Below, piece after piece: positions 41,097-49,175 of a stretch of 64,000 bases of DNA (position 1 is the first letter of the stretch; each line of letters starts with the position of its first letter). The stretch covers positions 1 to 64,000 of the forward strand of contig DATCLS010000096.1 in assembly GCA_036563805.1 (NCBI GenBank), written 5' to 3'. Both the position numbers and the translations under genes were made by a program. The stretch comes from DATCLS01 sp036563805. GTDB lineage: Bacteria > Actinomycetota > Acidimicrobiia > Acidimicrobiales > VFJN01. The notes beneath the pieces were generated by a model that searched no databases, had not been told where the DNA came from, and worked only from the letters and a program-made list of their open reading frames with translations.

Positions 41097-42173
41097 CTAC
41101 GGCTCGGTGATGGCGAGCACGCCCCGGTTGAGCTTGCCGTGGTGCAGGTCCTCGAGGGCGTCGCCGATGCGGTCGAGCGGGTAGAGCTGGCTGACCATGT
41201 CGTCGAGCAGCAGCCGCCCGTCCTTGTAGAACGACAGCAGCAGCGGGATGTCGTGGTGGGGCCGCGTCGAGCCGTACCGGCACCCGAGGATCGACTTGTC
41301 GTTGTAGAGGTCGCTGACCACGAAGCTCGCCTCGGTCCCCAGCTTGGGCACGCCCAGCAGGGTGAGGGTGCCGCCCCAGTCGAGCAGGTCGAGCCCCTGG
41401 CGGATGAGCGCCGGGTGCCCGACGCACTCGAAGACGTGGTCGACGCCGTCGGGCAGGCCGAGGGCCTTGACGGCCGCCACCGTGTCGTCGGCGGCGCTGG
41501 CGTCGAGGAAGTCGGTGGCGCCGAACCGGCGGGCCACGGCCTCCTTGTCAGGGTTGGCGTCGACGGCGACGATCCGGCCGGCGGCCGCGATGCGGGCCCC
41601 CTGGATGGTCGACTGGCCGATGCCACCCGCCCCGATGACCACGACGGTCTGGCCGGGCTGGACCTTGGCCCGGTTGAGCGCCGCCCCGGCGCCGGTCACC
41701 ACCGCGCAGCCGACCAGGCAGGCGACGTCGAGCGGGATGTCGGGGTCGATGCGCACGGCCTGGGTCTCCGACACGACCACCTGCTCGGTGAACACGCCGG
41801 CGGCCGCGAACGAGTAGGCGGGCTCGCCGCCCACGGTGAACGGCTGGTGGAGGCGCCCGAAGGTGTCGCGGCAGTGGGTGGGCTGACCGCGGTCGCAGGC
41901 CGCGCACCGACCGCAGTTCTTCACGGTGGTGAGCACGACGTGGTCGCCGACGGCCAGCTTCTCGACGCCGACGCCCACCTGCTCGACCACGCCCGCGCCC
42001 TCGTGGCCGAGCACGACCGGGGTCGGGAACGGGATCGTGCCGTTGATGACCGACACGTCGCTGTGGCACAGGCCGGCGTGCGTGATCCGCACCCGGACCT
42101 CCCCGGGTTGGGGGTCGCGCACCGCGACGTCGTCGCGGACCTCGAGCTCCCCCGTCCAGACGATGCCTTGCAT
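41097..42173 (-). CDS. Zinc-dependent alcohol dehydrogenase (MDR family)
   Basis: The 358-residue enzyme oxidises an alcohol to an aldehyde with NAD. Catalytic zinc ligands are in HAGLCHSDVSV and VVLGHEGAGVVE; the structural zinc site is the four-cysteine loop NCGRCAACDRGQPTHC; the nucleotide site is VVVIGAGGIGQSTIQGA followed by VAVDANPDK. This is the class III/Rv0761-like group often found with aldehyde dehydrogenase. I chose the ATG at 42173, directly after GAGGGGGGAG, 11 nt beyond the ALDH stop. It forms a two-step alcohol-to-acid module with that gene and shares its promoter. Confidence 0.9.
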   Translation of the reverse strand: MQGIVWTGELEVRDDVAVRDPQPGEVRVRITHAGLCHSDVSVINGTIPFPTPVVLGHEGAGVVEQVGVGVEKLAVGDHVVLTTVKNCGRCAACDRGQPTHCRDTFGRLHQPFTVGGEPAYSFAAAGVFTEQVVVSETQAVRIDPDIPLDVACLVGCAVVTGAGAALNRAKVQPGQTVVVIGAGGIGQSTIQGARIAAAGRIVAVDANPDKEAVARRFGATDFLDASAADDTVAAVKALGLPDGVDHVFECVGHPALIRQGLDLLDWGGTLTLLGVPKLGTEASFVVSDLYNDKSILGCRYGSTRPHHDIPLLLSFYKDGRLLLDDMVSQLYPLDRIGDALEDLHHGKLNRGVLAITEP

Positions 42174-42184
42174 GGTCTCCCCCC

Positions 42185-43633
42185 TCACCCGGGCCAGATG
42201 ATCGACTGCGGCTCGCTGTAGGCGTACAGGCCGAAGATGCCCCGGTCGCGCCCGACGCCCGACTGCTTGAAGCCACCGAAGGCGGCCTCCTGGCTCTGCT
42301 GGGCCGTGTTGAGGGCCACGCTGCCGGTCCGCAGCTGGCGGGCCACCCGCACGCCCCGGGACGAGTCGGCGGTGAACACGTAGTCGTTGAGGCCGAACTC
42401 GGTGTCGTTGGCCAGGGCGATGCCCTCCTCCTCGGTGTCGAAGGGCAGGGCGACGACGACGGGGCCGAAGATCTCCTCGCGCACGACCCGCATGTCGGGC
42501 TTACAGTCGGCGATGAGCGTCGGCGCCGCCCAGAAGCCCTTGTCGAAGTCGGGGCGCTCGCCACCGACCAGGAGGTTGCCGCCCTCCTCGACGCCGGACC
42601 GGACGTAGCCCTCGATGCGATCGCGCTGGGCGGCCGAGATGACCGGGCCGACGACCGTGTCCTCGGCCAGCGGATCGCCGATCTTCATGTGCTCGGCCGC
42701 GGCCTGGAGGCCAGCCACCACCTTGTCGTAGATGCCCCGCTGGGCGATGAGCCGGGTGGGGGCGGTGCAGATCTGGCCGGAGTGGAAGGCCCACACGCTG
42801 GCGACGGCCCCCACCGCGGTCTGGACGTCGGCGTCGTCGAACACGAGCGCCGCCCCCTTGCCGCCCAGCTCGAGCAGCTGGCGCTTCATGCCCCGGCCGG
42901 CCACCTCGCCGATGCGCCGGCCCACGGCCGTGGAGCCGGTGAAGCTGACCATGTCGATGTGCGGGCCCTCGACCAGGGCCTCGCCCACGTCCGCGCCGCT
43001 GCCGGTCACGATGTTGACCACGCCCGGCGGGAAGCCGGCCTCCTGCACCAGGTCGGCGAAGCGCAGCACGGCCAGGGGGTCCTGCGGGGCCGGCTTGACC
43101 ACGACCGTGTTGCCCATGGCGAGGGCCGGCCCGATCTTCCCGGCCATGTTGACCAGCGGGAAGTTGTAGGGGGTGATGCACGACACGACGCCCACCGGGC
43201 GGCGCTCGACGATGGCGCCCAACAGGCCGCCGGGGGCCAGGGCGGTCGACGGCATCTCGACCGGGGGCAGCGGCACGCTGGTCGGCTCGTGGACGGCCCG
43301 GGCGAAGCGGCGGAAGCGCTCGATGGCCTGCGGGATCTGCATGGTGGAGGTCACCCGCAGCGTGGCCCCGGTCTCGGCCTGGACGAGGGGCACCAGGTCG
43401 TCGGCCGCCTCGGCCAGCAGGTCGGCCAGCCGCGCCAGCAGGGCGCTGCGCTCCTCGGGGGAGGTCCGGCTCCAGGCCGGGAACGCCTCGGCGGCCGCCG
43501 CGGCCGCGGCATGGGCCTGCGCCACCGACGCCTCGGGCGCCGCACCGACGACCTCCTCGGTGGCCGGGTTGACCACGTCGTAGGTCCCCCGCTCGCCGGA
43601 TGCACGATCGCCGCCTATGAGCATCGTGTACAT
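42185..43633 (-). CDS. Aldehyde dehydrogenase
   Basis: The 482-residue NAD(P)-dependent enzyme converts an aldehyde to its acid. The general base Glu is in LLELGGKGAAL and the nucleophile Cys in FHSGQICTAPTRL; TPYNFPLVNMAGKIGPALAMGN and FTGSTAVGRRIGE form the cofactor site, and IFGPVVVALPF and NDTEFGLNDYVF are standard. It begins MYTMLIGGDRASGE. The ATG at 43633 follows GAGGGGCGAG; a GTG at 43645 and an ATG at 43624 are alternatives. The KstR-like operator lies 23-36 bp upstream. Confidence 0.92.
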   Translation of the reverse strand: MYTMLIGGDRASGERGTYDVVNPATEEVVGAAPEASVAQAHAAAAAAAEAFPAWSRTSPEERSALLARLADLLAEAADDLVPLVQAETGATLRVTSTMQIPQAIERFRRFARAVHEPTSVPLPPVEMPSTALAPGGLLGAIVERRPVGVVSCITPYNFPLVNMAGKIGPALAMGNTVVVKPAPQDPLAVLRFADLVQEAGFPPGVVNIVTGSGADVGEALVEGPHIDMVSFTGSTAVGRRIGEVAGRGMKRQLLELGGKGAALVFDDADVQTAVGAVASVWAFHSGQICTAPTRLIAQRGIYDKVVAGLQAAAEHMKIGDPLAEDTVVGPVISAAQRDRIEGYVRSGVEEGGNLLVGGERPDFDKGFWAAPTLIADCKPDMRVVREEIFGPVVVALPFDTEEEGIALANDTEFGLNDYVFTADSSRGVRVARQLRTGSVALNTAQQSQEAAFGGFKQSGVGRDRGIFGLYAYSEPQSIIWPG

Positions 43634-43651
43634 CTCGCCCCTCACAGTCTC

Positions 43652-43680
43652 ACAGTAGAACGTGTTCTAATTTCGGGCAA
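43652..43680 (-). promoter_or_regulatory. ALDH/ADH promoter with a KstR-like operator
   Basis: On the minus strand TTGCCC (43680-43675), a 17-nt spacer and TACTGT (43657-43652) form the promoter. The perfect palindrome TAGAACGTGTTCTA (43656-43669) fills the spacer and matches the TNNAACNNGTTNNA pattern known for KstR, the repressor of cholesterol catabolism in mycobacteria and rhodococci. The regulator itself is not in this window. Confidence 0.7.
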
Positions 43681-43736
43681 CGCCCTGGACAGGCCACCCG
43701 GACCGGCTCGCCGGCCGGGGTGGCTTCCCGAGGGTA

Positions 43737-43753
43737 TCTGACGTACTGTCAGA
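43737..43753. promoter_or_regulatory. Regulon operator site 3 (TCTGAC-N5-GTCAGA)
   Basis: TCTGAC-GTACT-GTCAGA is a perfect palindrome 90 bp before the amidohydrolase ATG. TACTGT inside it could be that gene's -10 box. It is 68 bp from the KstR-like site, so two different systems may meet in this divergent region. Confidence 0.76.
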
Positions 43754-43843
43754 TTTGCTGCCGAACGCCGATCGCGCACACCGAGCGCCGAGCAGCGCCC
43801 GACGCACGCCGAACGAACGCCCGTCGCCGCGGAGGAGGGACCG

Positions 43844-45082
43844 ATGAGCGAGAGCGCCGAGGTCGAGATCCCGAGGATCATCTCGGTGGACGACCACGTC
43901 GTCGAACCACCCGACCTGTGGACCAGCCGCCTACCGGCCCGCTACCGCGACCGGGGGCCGCGGGTCGAGCGGGACACCGCCCGCTTCTCGTTCAAGGGCG
44001 GCAACTTCACCTACGAGAAGGGCGTCGAGGGCGGCGAGCCCTGCGACTGGTGGATCTACGACGACCTCGTCTACCCCTTCCCCAAGCTGTCGGCGGCCAT
44101 CGGCTTCGACGACCTCGACGTCACGCCGACGACCTTCGACGACATCCGCCCCGGCTGCTGGAAGCAGAAGGAGCGGCTGGCCGACATGGACGCCAACCAC
44201 GTGGAGGCGTCGATCTGCTTCCCCAACACGCTGCCCCGGTTCTGCGGGCAGACGTTCTACGAGCAGGGGGTCAAGCGCGAGGGCGGCGATCCCGAGCTCG
44301 CGCTGCTGTGCGTGCAGGCCTACAACGACTGGATGATCGAGGAGTGGTGCGCCGGCGAGGGCAAGGGCCGGCTCATCCCGCTCACCATGATCCCGCTGTG
44401 GGACGCCGAGCTGGCGGCCGCCGAGGTCCGCCGGTGCGCGGACCGGGGGAGCCACGCCGTGGCGTTCTCGGAGAACCCCCACCCGCTCGGGCTGCCGTCG
44501 ATCCACTCCGGGCATTGGGACCCGTTCTTCGCCGCCTGCCAGGAGACCGAGACCGTGGTGTGCATGCACATCGGGTCGTCGTCGCGCATGCCGGCCACCT
44601 CGCCCGACGCGCCGTTCATCGTGTCGTCGACGCTCACCTTCCAGAACGCCATGGGCTCGATGCTCGACTACATCTTCTCGGGCACGCTCGAGCGGTTCCC
44701 CACGCTGAAGATCGCCTACTCCGAGGGCCAGGTGGGCTGGATGCCGTACGTCATCGAGCGGGCCGACAAGCTGTGGGCCGAGCGGGCGGCCAACGACTTC
44801 GGCAGCAACCTGCCCAACCCGCCGTCGAGCTACATCCCGGGCCGAATCTACGGCTGCATCTTCGACGACGAGATCGGCCTGCAGAACCGGGACGTGATCG
44901 GCATGGACCAGATCTGCTTCGAGACCGACTATCCGCACGCGGACTCGACCTTCCCCCACTCCAAGAAGGTGGCGGCCGACATCTGCGCGGAGGCGGGTCT
45001 GGACGAGACCGAGACGTGGAAGCTGCTGCGAGGAAACGCCATCAAGGCCTTCGGCCTGGAGCGTTGGGGGATCACCGAATGA
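43844..45082 (+). CDS. Amidohydrolase family protein (Amidohydro_2)
   Basis: The 412-residue TIM-barrel protein starts IISVDDHVVEPPDLWTSRLP, where D-x-H replaces the usual H-x-H of metal amidohydrolases. Further motifs are CMHIGSSSRMPATSP, LKIAYSEGQVGWMPYVIERAD and CFETDYPHADSTFPHSK, with the metal or catalytic His/Asp. This group includes decarboxylases and hydrolases acting on CoA-free ring intermediates; many copies occur in actinobacterial catabolic clusters. A strong GGAGGAGGGACC ribosome site precedes the ATG. It shares its stop with the start of the next gene and lies behind operator site 3. Confidence 0.87.
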   Translation: MSESAEVEIPRIISVDDHVVEPPDLWTSRLPARYRDRGPRVERDTARFSFKGGNFTYEKGVEGGEPCDWWIYDDLVYPFPKLSAAIGFDDLDVTPTTFDDIRPGCWKQKERLADMDANHVEASICFPNTLPRFCGQTFYEQGVKREGGDPELALLCVQAYNDWMIEEWCAGEGKGRLIPLTMIPLWDAELAAAEVRRCADRGSHAVAFSENPHPLGLPSIHSGHWDPFFAACQETETVVCMHIGSSSRMPATSPDAPFIVSSTLTFQNAMGSMLDYIFSGTLERFPTLKIAYSEGQVGWMPYVIERADKLWAERAANDFGSNLPNPPSSYIPGRIYGCIFDDEIGLQNRDVIGMDQICFETDYPHADSTFPHSKKVAADICAEAGLDETETWKLLRGNAIKAFGLERWGITE

Positions 45083-45894
45083 CGACGACCGAGGACCACA
45101 TGGACCGCACGAACGCCGACGACGCCGACCTCGGCGGCGAGATCGAGCTGGGCAGCGCGCTGTTCACGCTGGTCGAGCCGCATCGCGGCCGCGAGGTCGA
45201 GTACAACCGCTGGTACGAGCGCGACCACTTCTACGCCGGGTGCATGGTCGGCCCCTGGTACTTCGCCGGCCGGCGCTGGGTCGCCACCCGCGACCTCAAG
45301 GACCAGCGCATCACCAGCGACGCCGGGCCGCTGTTCGGCGACGACCGGCTGGGCTCGTACCTCGCCACCTACTGGGTGCTGAAGGGCCGGTTCGAGGAGA
45401 ACACGGACTGGTCGCTGCGCCAGGTGCACTGGCTGCACACCAACGGCCGGATGTTCGCCGAGCGCGACCACATCCACACGCTCCTCTACATGTACGGCGG
45501 GGCCGAGGCGCGGGACGAGGACGGCGTTCCCCCCGAGCTCGCCCTCGACCACCCGTATGCGGCCCTGGGCGCGGTGATCGTGGAGAAGAGGGGCGACGGC
45601 GCCTTCCCCCGGCCGACGGCGGCCCTGGCCGCCGGCTCCCCGGTGGCGCAGGTGCTGTCGTTCACCGCCGTGCCGCTGCCGGCCGACGCCCCCGTCACCC
45701 AGCCGGGCACCGAGGGGCTCGAGAAGCGCGAGCTGCAGCTGTGGTTCGCCGAGGACGAGCCGGGCGCCTGGTGGGACCGGGCCCGGGCCTACGCGGACGA
45801 GGTGTCCGCCTCGGGCGCCGGCGTCGTGCGCTGGGCGTCGCCGTTCATCCCCACCATCCCGGGGACCGACACCTACACCGACCAGCTCTGGTAG
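45079..45894 (+). CDS. Hypothetical protein coupled to the amidohydrolase
   Basis: The 271-residue protein is not assigned with certainty. LFTLVEPHRGREVEYNRWYERDHFYAGCMVGPWYFAGRRWVATRDL resembles a dimeric alpha-beta barrel (EthD/ABM-like), and a second half with LQLWFAEDEPGAWWDRARAYADE could be a second such repeat. Such proteins bind or isomerise hydrophobic ring compounds. Its ATG overlaps the amidohydrolase TGA, so the two are made together and probably act on the same substrate. No transmembrane or signal segment is seen. Confidence 0.72.
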   Translation: MTTTEDHMDRTNADDADLGGEIELGSALFTLVEPHRGREVEYNRWYERDHFYAGCMVGPWYFAGRRWVATRDLKDQRITSDAGPLFGDDRLGSYLATYWVLKGRFEENTDWSLRQVHWLHTNGRMFAERDHIHTLLYMYGGAEARDEDGVPPELALDHPYAALGAVIVEKRGDGAFPRPTAALAAGSPVAQVLSFTAVPLPADAPVTQPGTEGLEKRELQLWFAEDEPGAWWDRARAYADEVSASGAGVVRWASPFIPTIPGTDTYTDQLW

Positions 45895-45922
45895 CCGGGC
45901 TCGGGCCCGTACGGCAGCGCGC

Positions 45923-46522
45923 CTACGCGGCCGCCACCCAGCACCCCGCCAGGTGGTCGTCGACCAGGCCGGCGGCCTGCATGAACGCGTAGGCCACGAC
46001 CGGGCCGACGAACCGGAAGCCCCGTTTGCGCAGGTCTTTGGACAGCGCCGTCGCCTCGGGCGAGGTGCTGGGCACCTCGGCCAGCGTGGCGCGCCGCGGG
46101 CTCGGCACCGACGCGTCGGGAGCGTGCGCCCAGACCACGTCGACCAGCGTCTCGCCCGCCTCGTGCAGGGCGGCCACCGCTCGGGCGTTGGCGATGGTCG
46201 CCTCGACCTTGGCCCGATTGCGGACGATGCGGGCGTCGCCCAGCAGCCGGGTCACCTCGGCCTCGCCGTAGGCCGCCAGCCGCTCGGGCTCGAAGCCCTC
46301 GAAGGCGGCGCGGAACCCGGCACGCTTGCGGAGGATCAGGGCCCACGACAGCCCGGACTGGAACGTCTCGAGGCACAGCAGCTCGAACAGCCGGCGCTCG
46401 TCGCGCAGCGGCCGCCCCCACTCGTCGTCGTGGTAGGCGACGTAGCCGGGGTCGGTGCCGGCCCAGGCACACCGAGCCCGGCCGTCGTCGCCTACCACGA
46501 GGTCTTTCATGTCGTTTGGCAT
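45923..46522 (-). CDS. tag: DNA-3-methyladenine glycosylase I
   Basis: Tag removes 3-methyladenine from alkylated DNA. The 199-residue protein is full length: ARCAWAGTDPGYVAYHDDEWGRPLRDERRLFELLCLETFQSGLSWALILRKR covers the recognition pocket, and the late HLAGCW with the early Cys and His forms the family's zinc snap. The ATG at 46522 is fixed by TAGGGT 7 nt upstream on the minus strand; a longer start at 46612 would add a poor 30-residue extension. It is convergent with the amidohydrolase pair and unrelated to the catabolic genes around it. Confidence 0.93.
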   Translation of the reverse strand: MPNDMKDLVVGDDGRARCAWAGTDPGYVAYHDDEWGRPLRDERRLFELLCLETFQSGLSWALILRKRAGFRAAFEGFEPERLAAYGEAEVTRLLGDARIVRNRAKVEATIANARAVAALHEAGETLVDVVWAHAPDASVPSPRRATLAEVPSTSPEATALSKDLRKRGFRFVGPVVAYAFMQAAGLVDDHLAGCWVAAA

Positions 46523-46675
46523 GCCACCGACCCTACTCAGGGGGTGTGACAGCCAGGCCCGGACCAAGCGATTCCGGCACCCGGTGGTCCCGACCGCCGG
46601 GCCCGCGGCCAAACGACCCCGGGCTCGGCCGGCTCCGGGCCCGGCCCGGCCGGGTACGAGCCAGACCCGGCCCGA

Positions 46676-47542
46676 TCAGAACCGGTACACCCGCTCGGCG
46701 TTGCCTCGGTAGAAGGCCGCCTGCTGCTCGGGGGTGCCGCTTCCCACGACCGCGTCCAGCGTGCGGGCCAGGTCCGCGTACGAGCCCCCCATGGTCTCGA
46801 TCGGCATGTTGGAGCCGAACACCACGCGGTCCCACCCGAACAGCTCGAGGGCCCGCTCCAGCCAGGGGCGCAGCGCGGCCTCGCCCAGGTCGCGGGTCAC
46901 CATCCCCAGACCCGAGAGCTTGCACAGCGCCCGCTCGCCGGTGGACGAGGCGAAGGCGGCCAAAGCGGCCTCCCAGACGCGTCGGCTGTCCTCGTCGGTG
47001 CCGGTCGGCCAGCCGGTGTGCTCGAGGACGACCGGGAGGTCGGGGTAGCGGGCCAGGGTGGCGGTCCAGCCCGGCAGCTCGCCGGGGTTGGTGACCAGGT
47101 CGAAGATCAGGTCGCGCTCGGCCAGCCAGTCCAGCACGGTGCGGGCGGCGGCCGAGTCGGGCGCCATCCCGTCGAGCACCCGGACCCCCCGGAACCGGGG
47201 CGACCGGGCCTGCTGCTCGAGGTCGGCCCGCATCTGGGCCTCGTCGAGCGTGGGGTCGACGGTGCCGATCGCCACCAGGTCGACGCCGTGGCGGTCGGCG
47301 ACCTCGTCGAGCCAGGCGGCCTCGTCGAGGTAGGCGCGGGGCTTGGTCGTGGCCGAGACGTGGACGAGCTTGACGACGTCCAGGCCGGCCTCGGCGGCCG
47401 CGGCCCGGTACTCGTCGACCCCGAAGTCGCGGTACAGGTCGGGCACCGACAGCTGGTCGGCCCACACCCGCAGGCCGGGGTACCAGTCGTGGTTGGTCAC
47501 GTCGATCAGGTGCATGTGGCTGTCGACGACGGTGGTCGTCAC
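46676..47542 (-). CDS. Amidohydrolase family protein (TIM-barrel lactonase-like)
   Basis: The 288-residue protein starts VVDSHMHLIDVTNHDWYPGL with the H-x-H metal pair, continues VVKLVHVSATTKPRAYLDEAAWL, and has LPVVLEHTGWP, CKLSGLG and VVFGSNMPIETMGGSYADL with the metal Asp equivalent replaced by Asn in the SN-x-P segment. The family includes L-fuconolactone and 2-pyrone-4,6-dicarboxylate lactonases. The GTG at 47542 has a weak GGAG before it. The LLM oxidoreductase stop is 60 nt upstream, so the two could share a transcript. Confidence 0.83.
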   Translation of the reverse strand: MTTTVVDSHMHLIDVTNHDWYPGLRVWADQLSVPDLYRDFGVDEYRAAAAEAGLDVVKLVHVSATTKPRAYLDEAAWLDEVADRHGVDLVAIGTVDPTLDEAQMRADLEQQARSPRFRGVRVLDGMAPDSAAARTVLDWLAERDLIFDLVTNPGELPGWTATLARYPDLPVVLEHTGWPTGTDEDSRRVWEAALAAFASSTGERALCKLSGLGMVTRDLGEAALRPWLERALELFGWDRVVFGSNMPIETMGGSYADLARTLDAVVGSGTPEQQAAFYRGNAERVYRF

Positions 47543-47602
47543 GGCGGCTCCTTCACATCGAGCTCGGCGGATCGGACGGCGACGGGTTTGAGGTGTGGCC
47601 CG

Positions 47603-48613
47603 TCACCAGGACTTGAGCGTGGGGAGGACCTCCTCGGCGAACTTGACCATCGACTCGTGGCCCTCGCCGCGCAGGTCGATGCCGGGCGCTGGCCCGAACA
47701 CCACGATGTCGGTGAGGCCCAGGTCGGTCACGAACGGCCGCAGGGTCTCGAGCACGGTGTCGGCGTCGCCGATCAGCTCGTTGGCCCGGTAGGCCTCGGG
47801 CGACGGCTCGAGGCCGTAGTCGAGGTCGGGGTCGCCGAACTCGGTGCGGATCTGCCGGTAGTAGTCCCAGCGGTGGAAGTAGAGGTGCCGGTTGCGGGCC
47901 CACACCGCCTCGGGGTCCTCGTCGGTCACCGTGATGGCCCACGGGTTCGACACCCGGAACGAGGCGGGGTCGTGGCCCGCCTTGCTGAGCGCTTCGCGGT
48001 AGGCCTCGTGGACGGCCGGGTCGACGGAGGCGCCGGCCAGGTTGGCGCCGACCCGCCCGGCCCGCTCGGCGGCCGCCGTGGTGGTGGCCGCCACCCACAG
48101 CGGGGGGTGGGGCTGCTGGACCGGGGTGGGCTGCACCTGCATGTCGGTGATGGTGTGGTACCGCCCCTCGAAGGAGAACGGCTGACCTTTCCAGCCCAGC
48201 CGGAGCAGCTCGATGGCCTCATCCATGCGCGACGGCCGGCTGCGGGGGTCGTAGCCGAACGCCCGGTACTCGGCCACGCGGTGCCCGATGCCGATGCCCA
48301 CGTCCAGCCGGCCGCCGGACAGCTGGTCGAGCACCGCGGTCTCCTGGGCCAAGGCCAGCGGGTGGTGCAGTGGGGCGATGTAGATGTACGAGCCGACCCG
48401 AGCCGTCGTCGTCCGGTCGATGAGCCGGCTGAGGAAGATCGGCATCGACGGGCCGTAGCCGTCGTCGGTGAAGAAGTGCTCCTGGACGAGCAGCGAGTCG
48501 AAGCCGAGCCGCTCCGCCTCCTGGAACGCCCACAGGCACTCGTCCCACAGCTCCGTCCAGGACTGTTCGCGGTGCGGCGAGCGCCTGATCTCCAGCGTGA
48601 AGCCGACGCGCAT
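47603..48613 (-). CDS. LLM class flavin- or F420-dependent oxidoreductase
   Basis: The 336-residue TIM-barrel protein starts MRVGFTLEIRRSPHREQSW. It has the luciferase-like pattern FQEAERLGFDSLLVQEHFFTDDGYGPSMPIFLSRL, VGSYIYIAPLHHPLALAQETAVLDQLSGGRLDVGIGIGHR, and PPLWVAATTTAAAERAGRVG. F420 or FMN would be the cofactor; the window's cofC makes F420 plausible. AAGGAGACGATCC directly before the ATG is a good ribosome site. A 16-bp palindrome (48650) lies 37 bp upstream. Monooxygenation or hydride transfer on a cyclic ketone or aldehyde is typical of the family. Confidence 0.87.
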   Translation of the reverse strand: MRVGFTLEIRRSPHREQSWTELWDECLWAFQEAERLGFDSLLVQEHFFTDDGYGPSMPIFLSRLIDRTTTARVGSYIYIAPLHHPLALAQETAVLDQLSGGRLDVGIGIGHRVAEYRAFGYDPRSRPSRMDEAIELLRLGWKGQPFSFEGRYHTITDMQVQPTPVQQPHPPLWVAATTTAAAERAGRVGANLAGASVDPAVHEAYREALSKAGHDPASFRVSNPWAITVTDEDPEAVWARNRHLYFHRWDYYRQIRTEFGDPDLDYGLEPSPEAYRANELIGDADTVLETLRPFVTDLGLTDIVVFGPAPGIDLRGEGHESMVKFAEEVLPTLKSW

Positions 48614-48649
48614 GGATCGTCTCCTTCGCGTTGCCTGTCCACCGTGAGT

Positions 48650-48665
48650 GTTGGTCGCCACCAAC
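48650..48665. promoter_or_regulatory. Palindromic operator candidate GTTGGT-N4-ACCAAC
   Basis: Perfect 6-bp arms with a 4-bp centre lie between the LLM oxidoreductase start and the divergent ArsR promoter. It is unlike the other two operator types in the window. The binding protein is unknown. Confidence 0.5.
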
Positions 48666-48710
48666 TGTGCCGGTTTAGCGCCTGTTCGGTCCACTTCGAC
48701 ACTCCATGCC

Positions 48711-48746
48711 TTGACGGAAATATTCTCAACTGGTTATATACCTACG
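48711..48746 (+). promoter_or_regulatory. AT-rich promoter of the ArsR gene, leaderless
   Basis: TTGACG (48711-48716), an 18-nt spacer and TATATA (48735-48740) form the closest match to a housekeeping promoter in the window; the ATG follows 6 nt later. Confidence 0.72.
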
Positions 48747-49175
48747 ATGGCATCGACGTTCGAGGTGCTGGCCGAGCCGACGCGGCGCAAGATGCTCGAC
48801 CTCCTGCTCGAGCGGCCCCGGCCGGTGGGCGAGCTGACCGAGGAGCTGGGTCTGAGCCAGCCGGGCACGTCGAAGCACCTCCGGGTGCTGCGCGAGGCCG
48901 GGCTGGTCCGCGTCCGCCGCGACAAGCAGCGGCGCTGGTACGAGCTGCGCCCCGAGCCCCTGGCCGAGGTCGACGCCTGGCTGGAGCCCTACCGCACCCT
49001 GTGGCGCCGCAGCTTCGACCGGCTCGAGCGCCACCTCGACGCCATGCCCGACGGCCCCGATGGCTCCGACGACGTCGCCGTCGGCGCCGACCGCCCCGAC
49101 GGCGAGGCCCACGGCGACACGGTCGGCGACCTCGCCGTCGACACCCCCGCCCACGACCGAGAGGACCACGGATGA
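48747..49175 (+). CDS. ArsR-family transcriptional regulator
   Basis: The first 95 residues are a winged helix: FEVLAEPTRRKMLDLLLERPRPVGELTEELGLSQPGTSKHLRVLREAGLVRVRRDKQRRWYEL, the metal-independent ArsR type usually paired with SRPBCC (AHSA1) proteins. No metal-binding CxC is present. The C-terminal 40 residues are an Asp/Gly-rich tail (DGPDGSDDVAVGADRPDGEA). The stop overlaps the ATG of the SRPBCC gene, a combination seen throughout actinobacteria. Autoregulation through the TTGACG/TATATA promoter is likely. Confidence 0.9.
   Translation: MASTFEVLAEPTRRKMLDLLLERPRPVGELTEELGLSQPGTSKHLRVLREAGLVRVRRDKQRRWYELRPEPLAEVDAWLEPYRTLWRRSFDRLERHLDAMPDGPDGSDDVAVGADRPDGEAHGDTVGDLAVDTPAHDREDHG

Noticed and set aside
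47018..49171. A long plus-strand frame continuous with the SRPBCC gene
   Set aside because: It runs antisense through an amidohydrolase and an LLM oxidoreductase; the true start is the coupled ATG at 49172.
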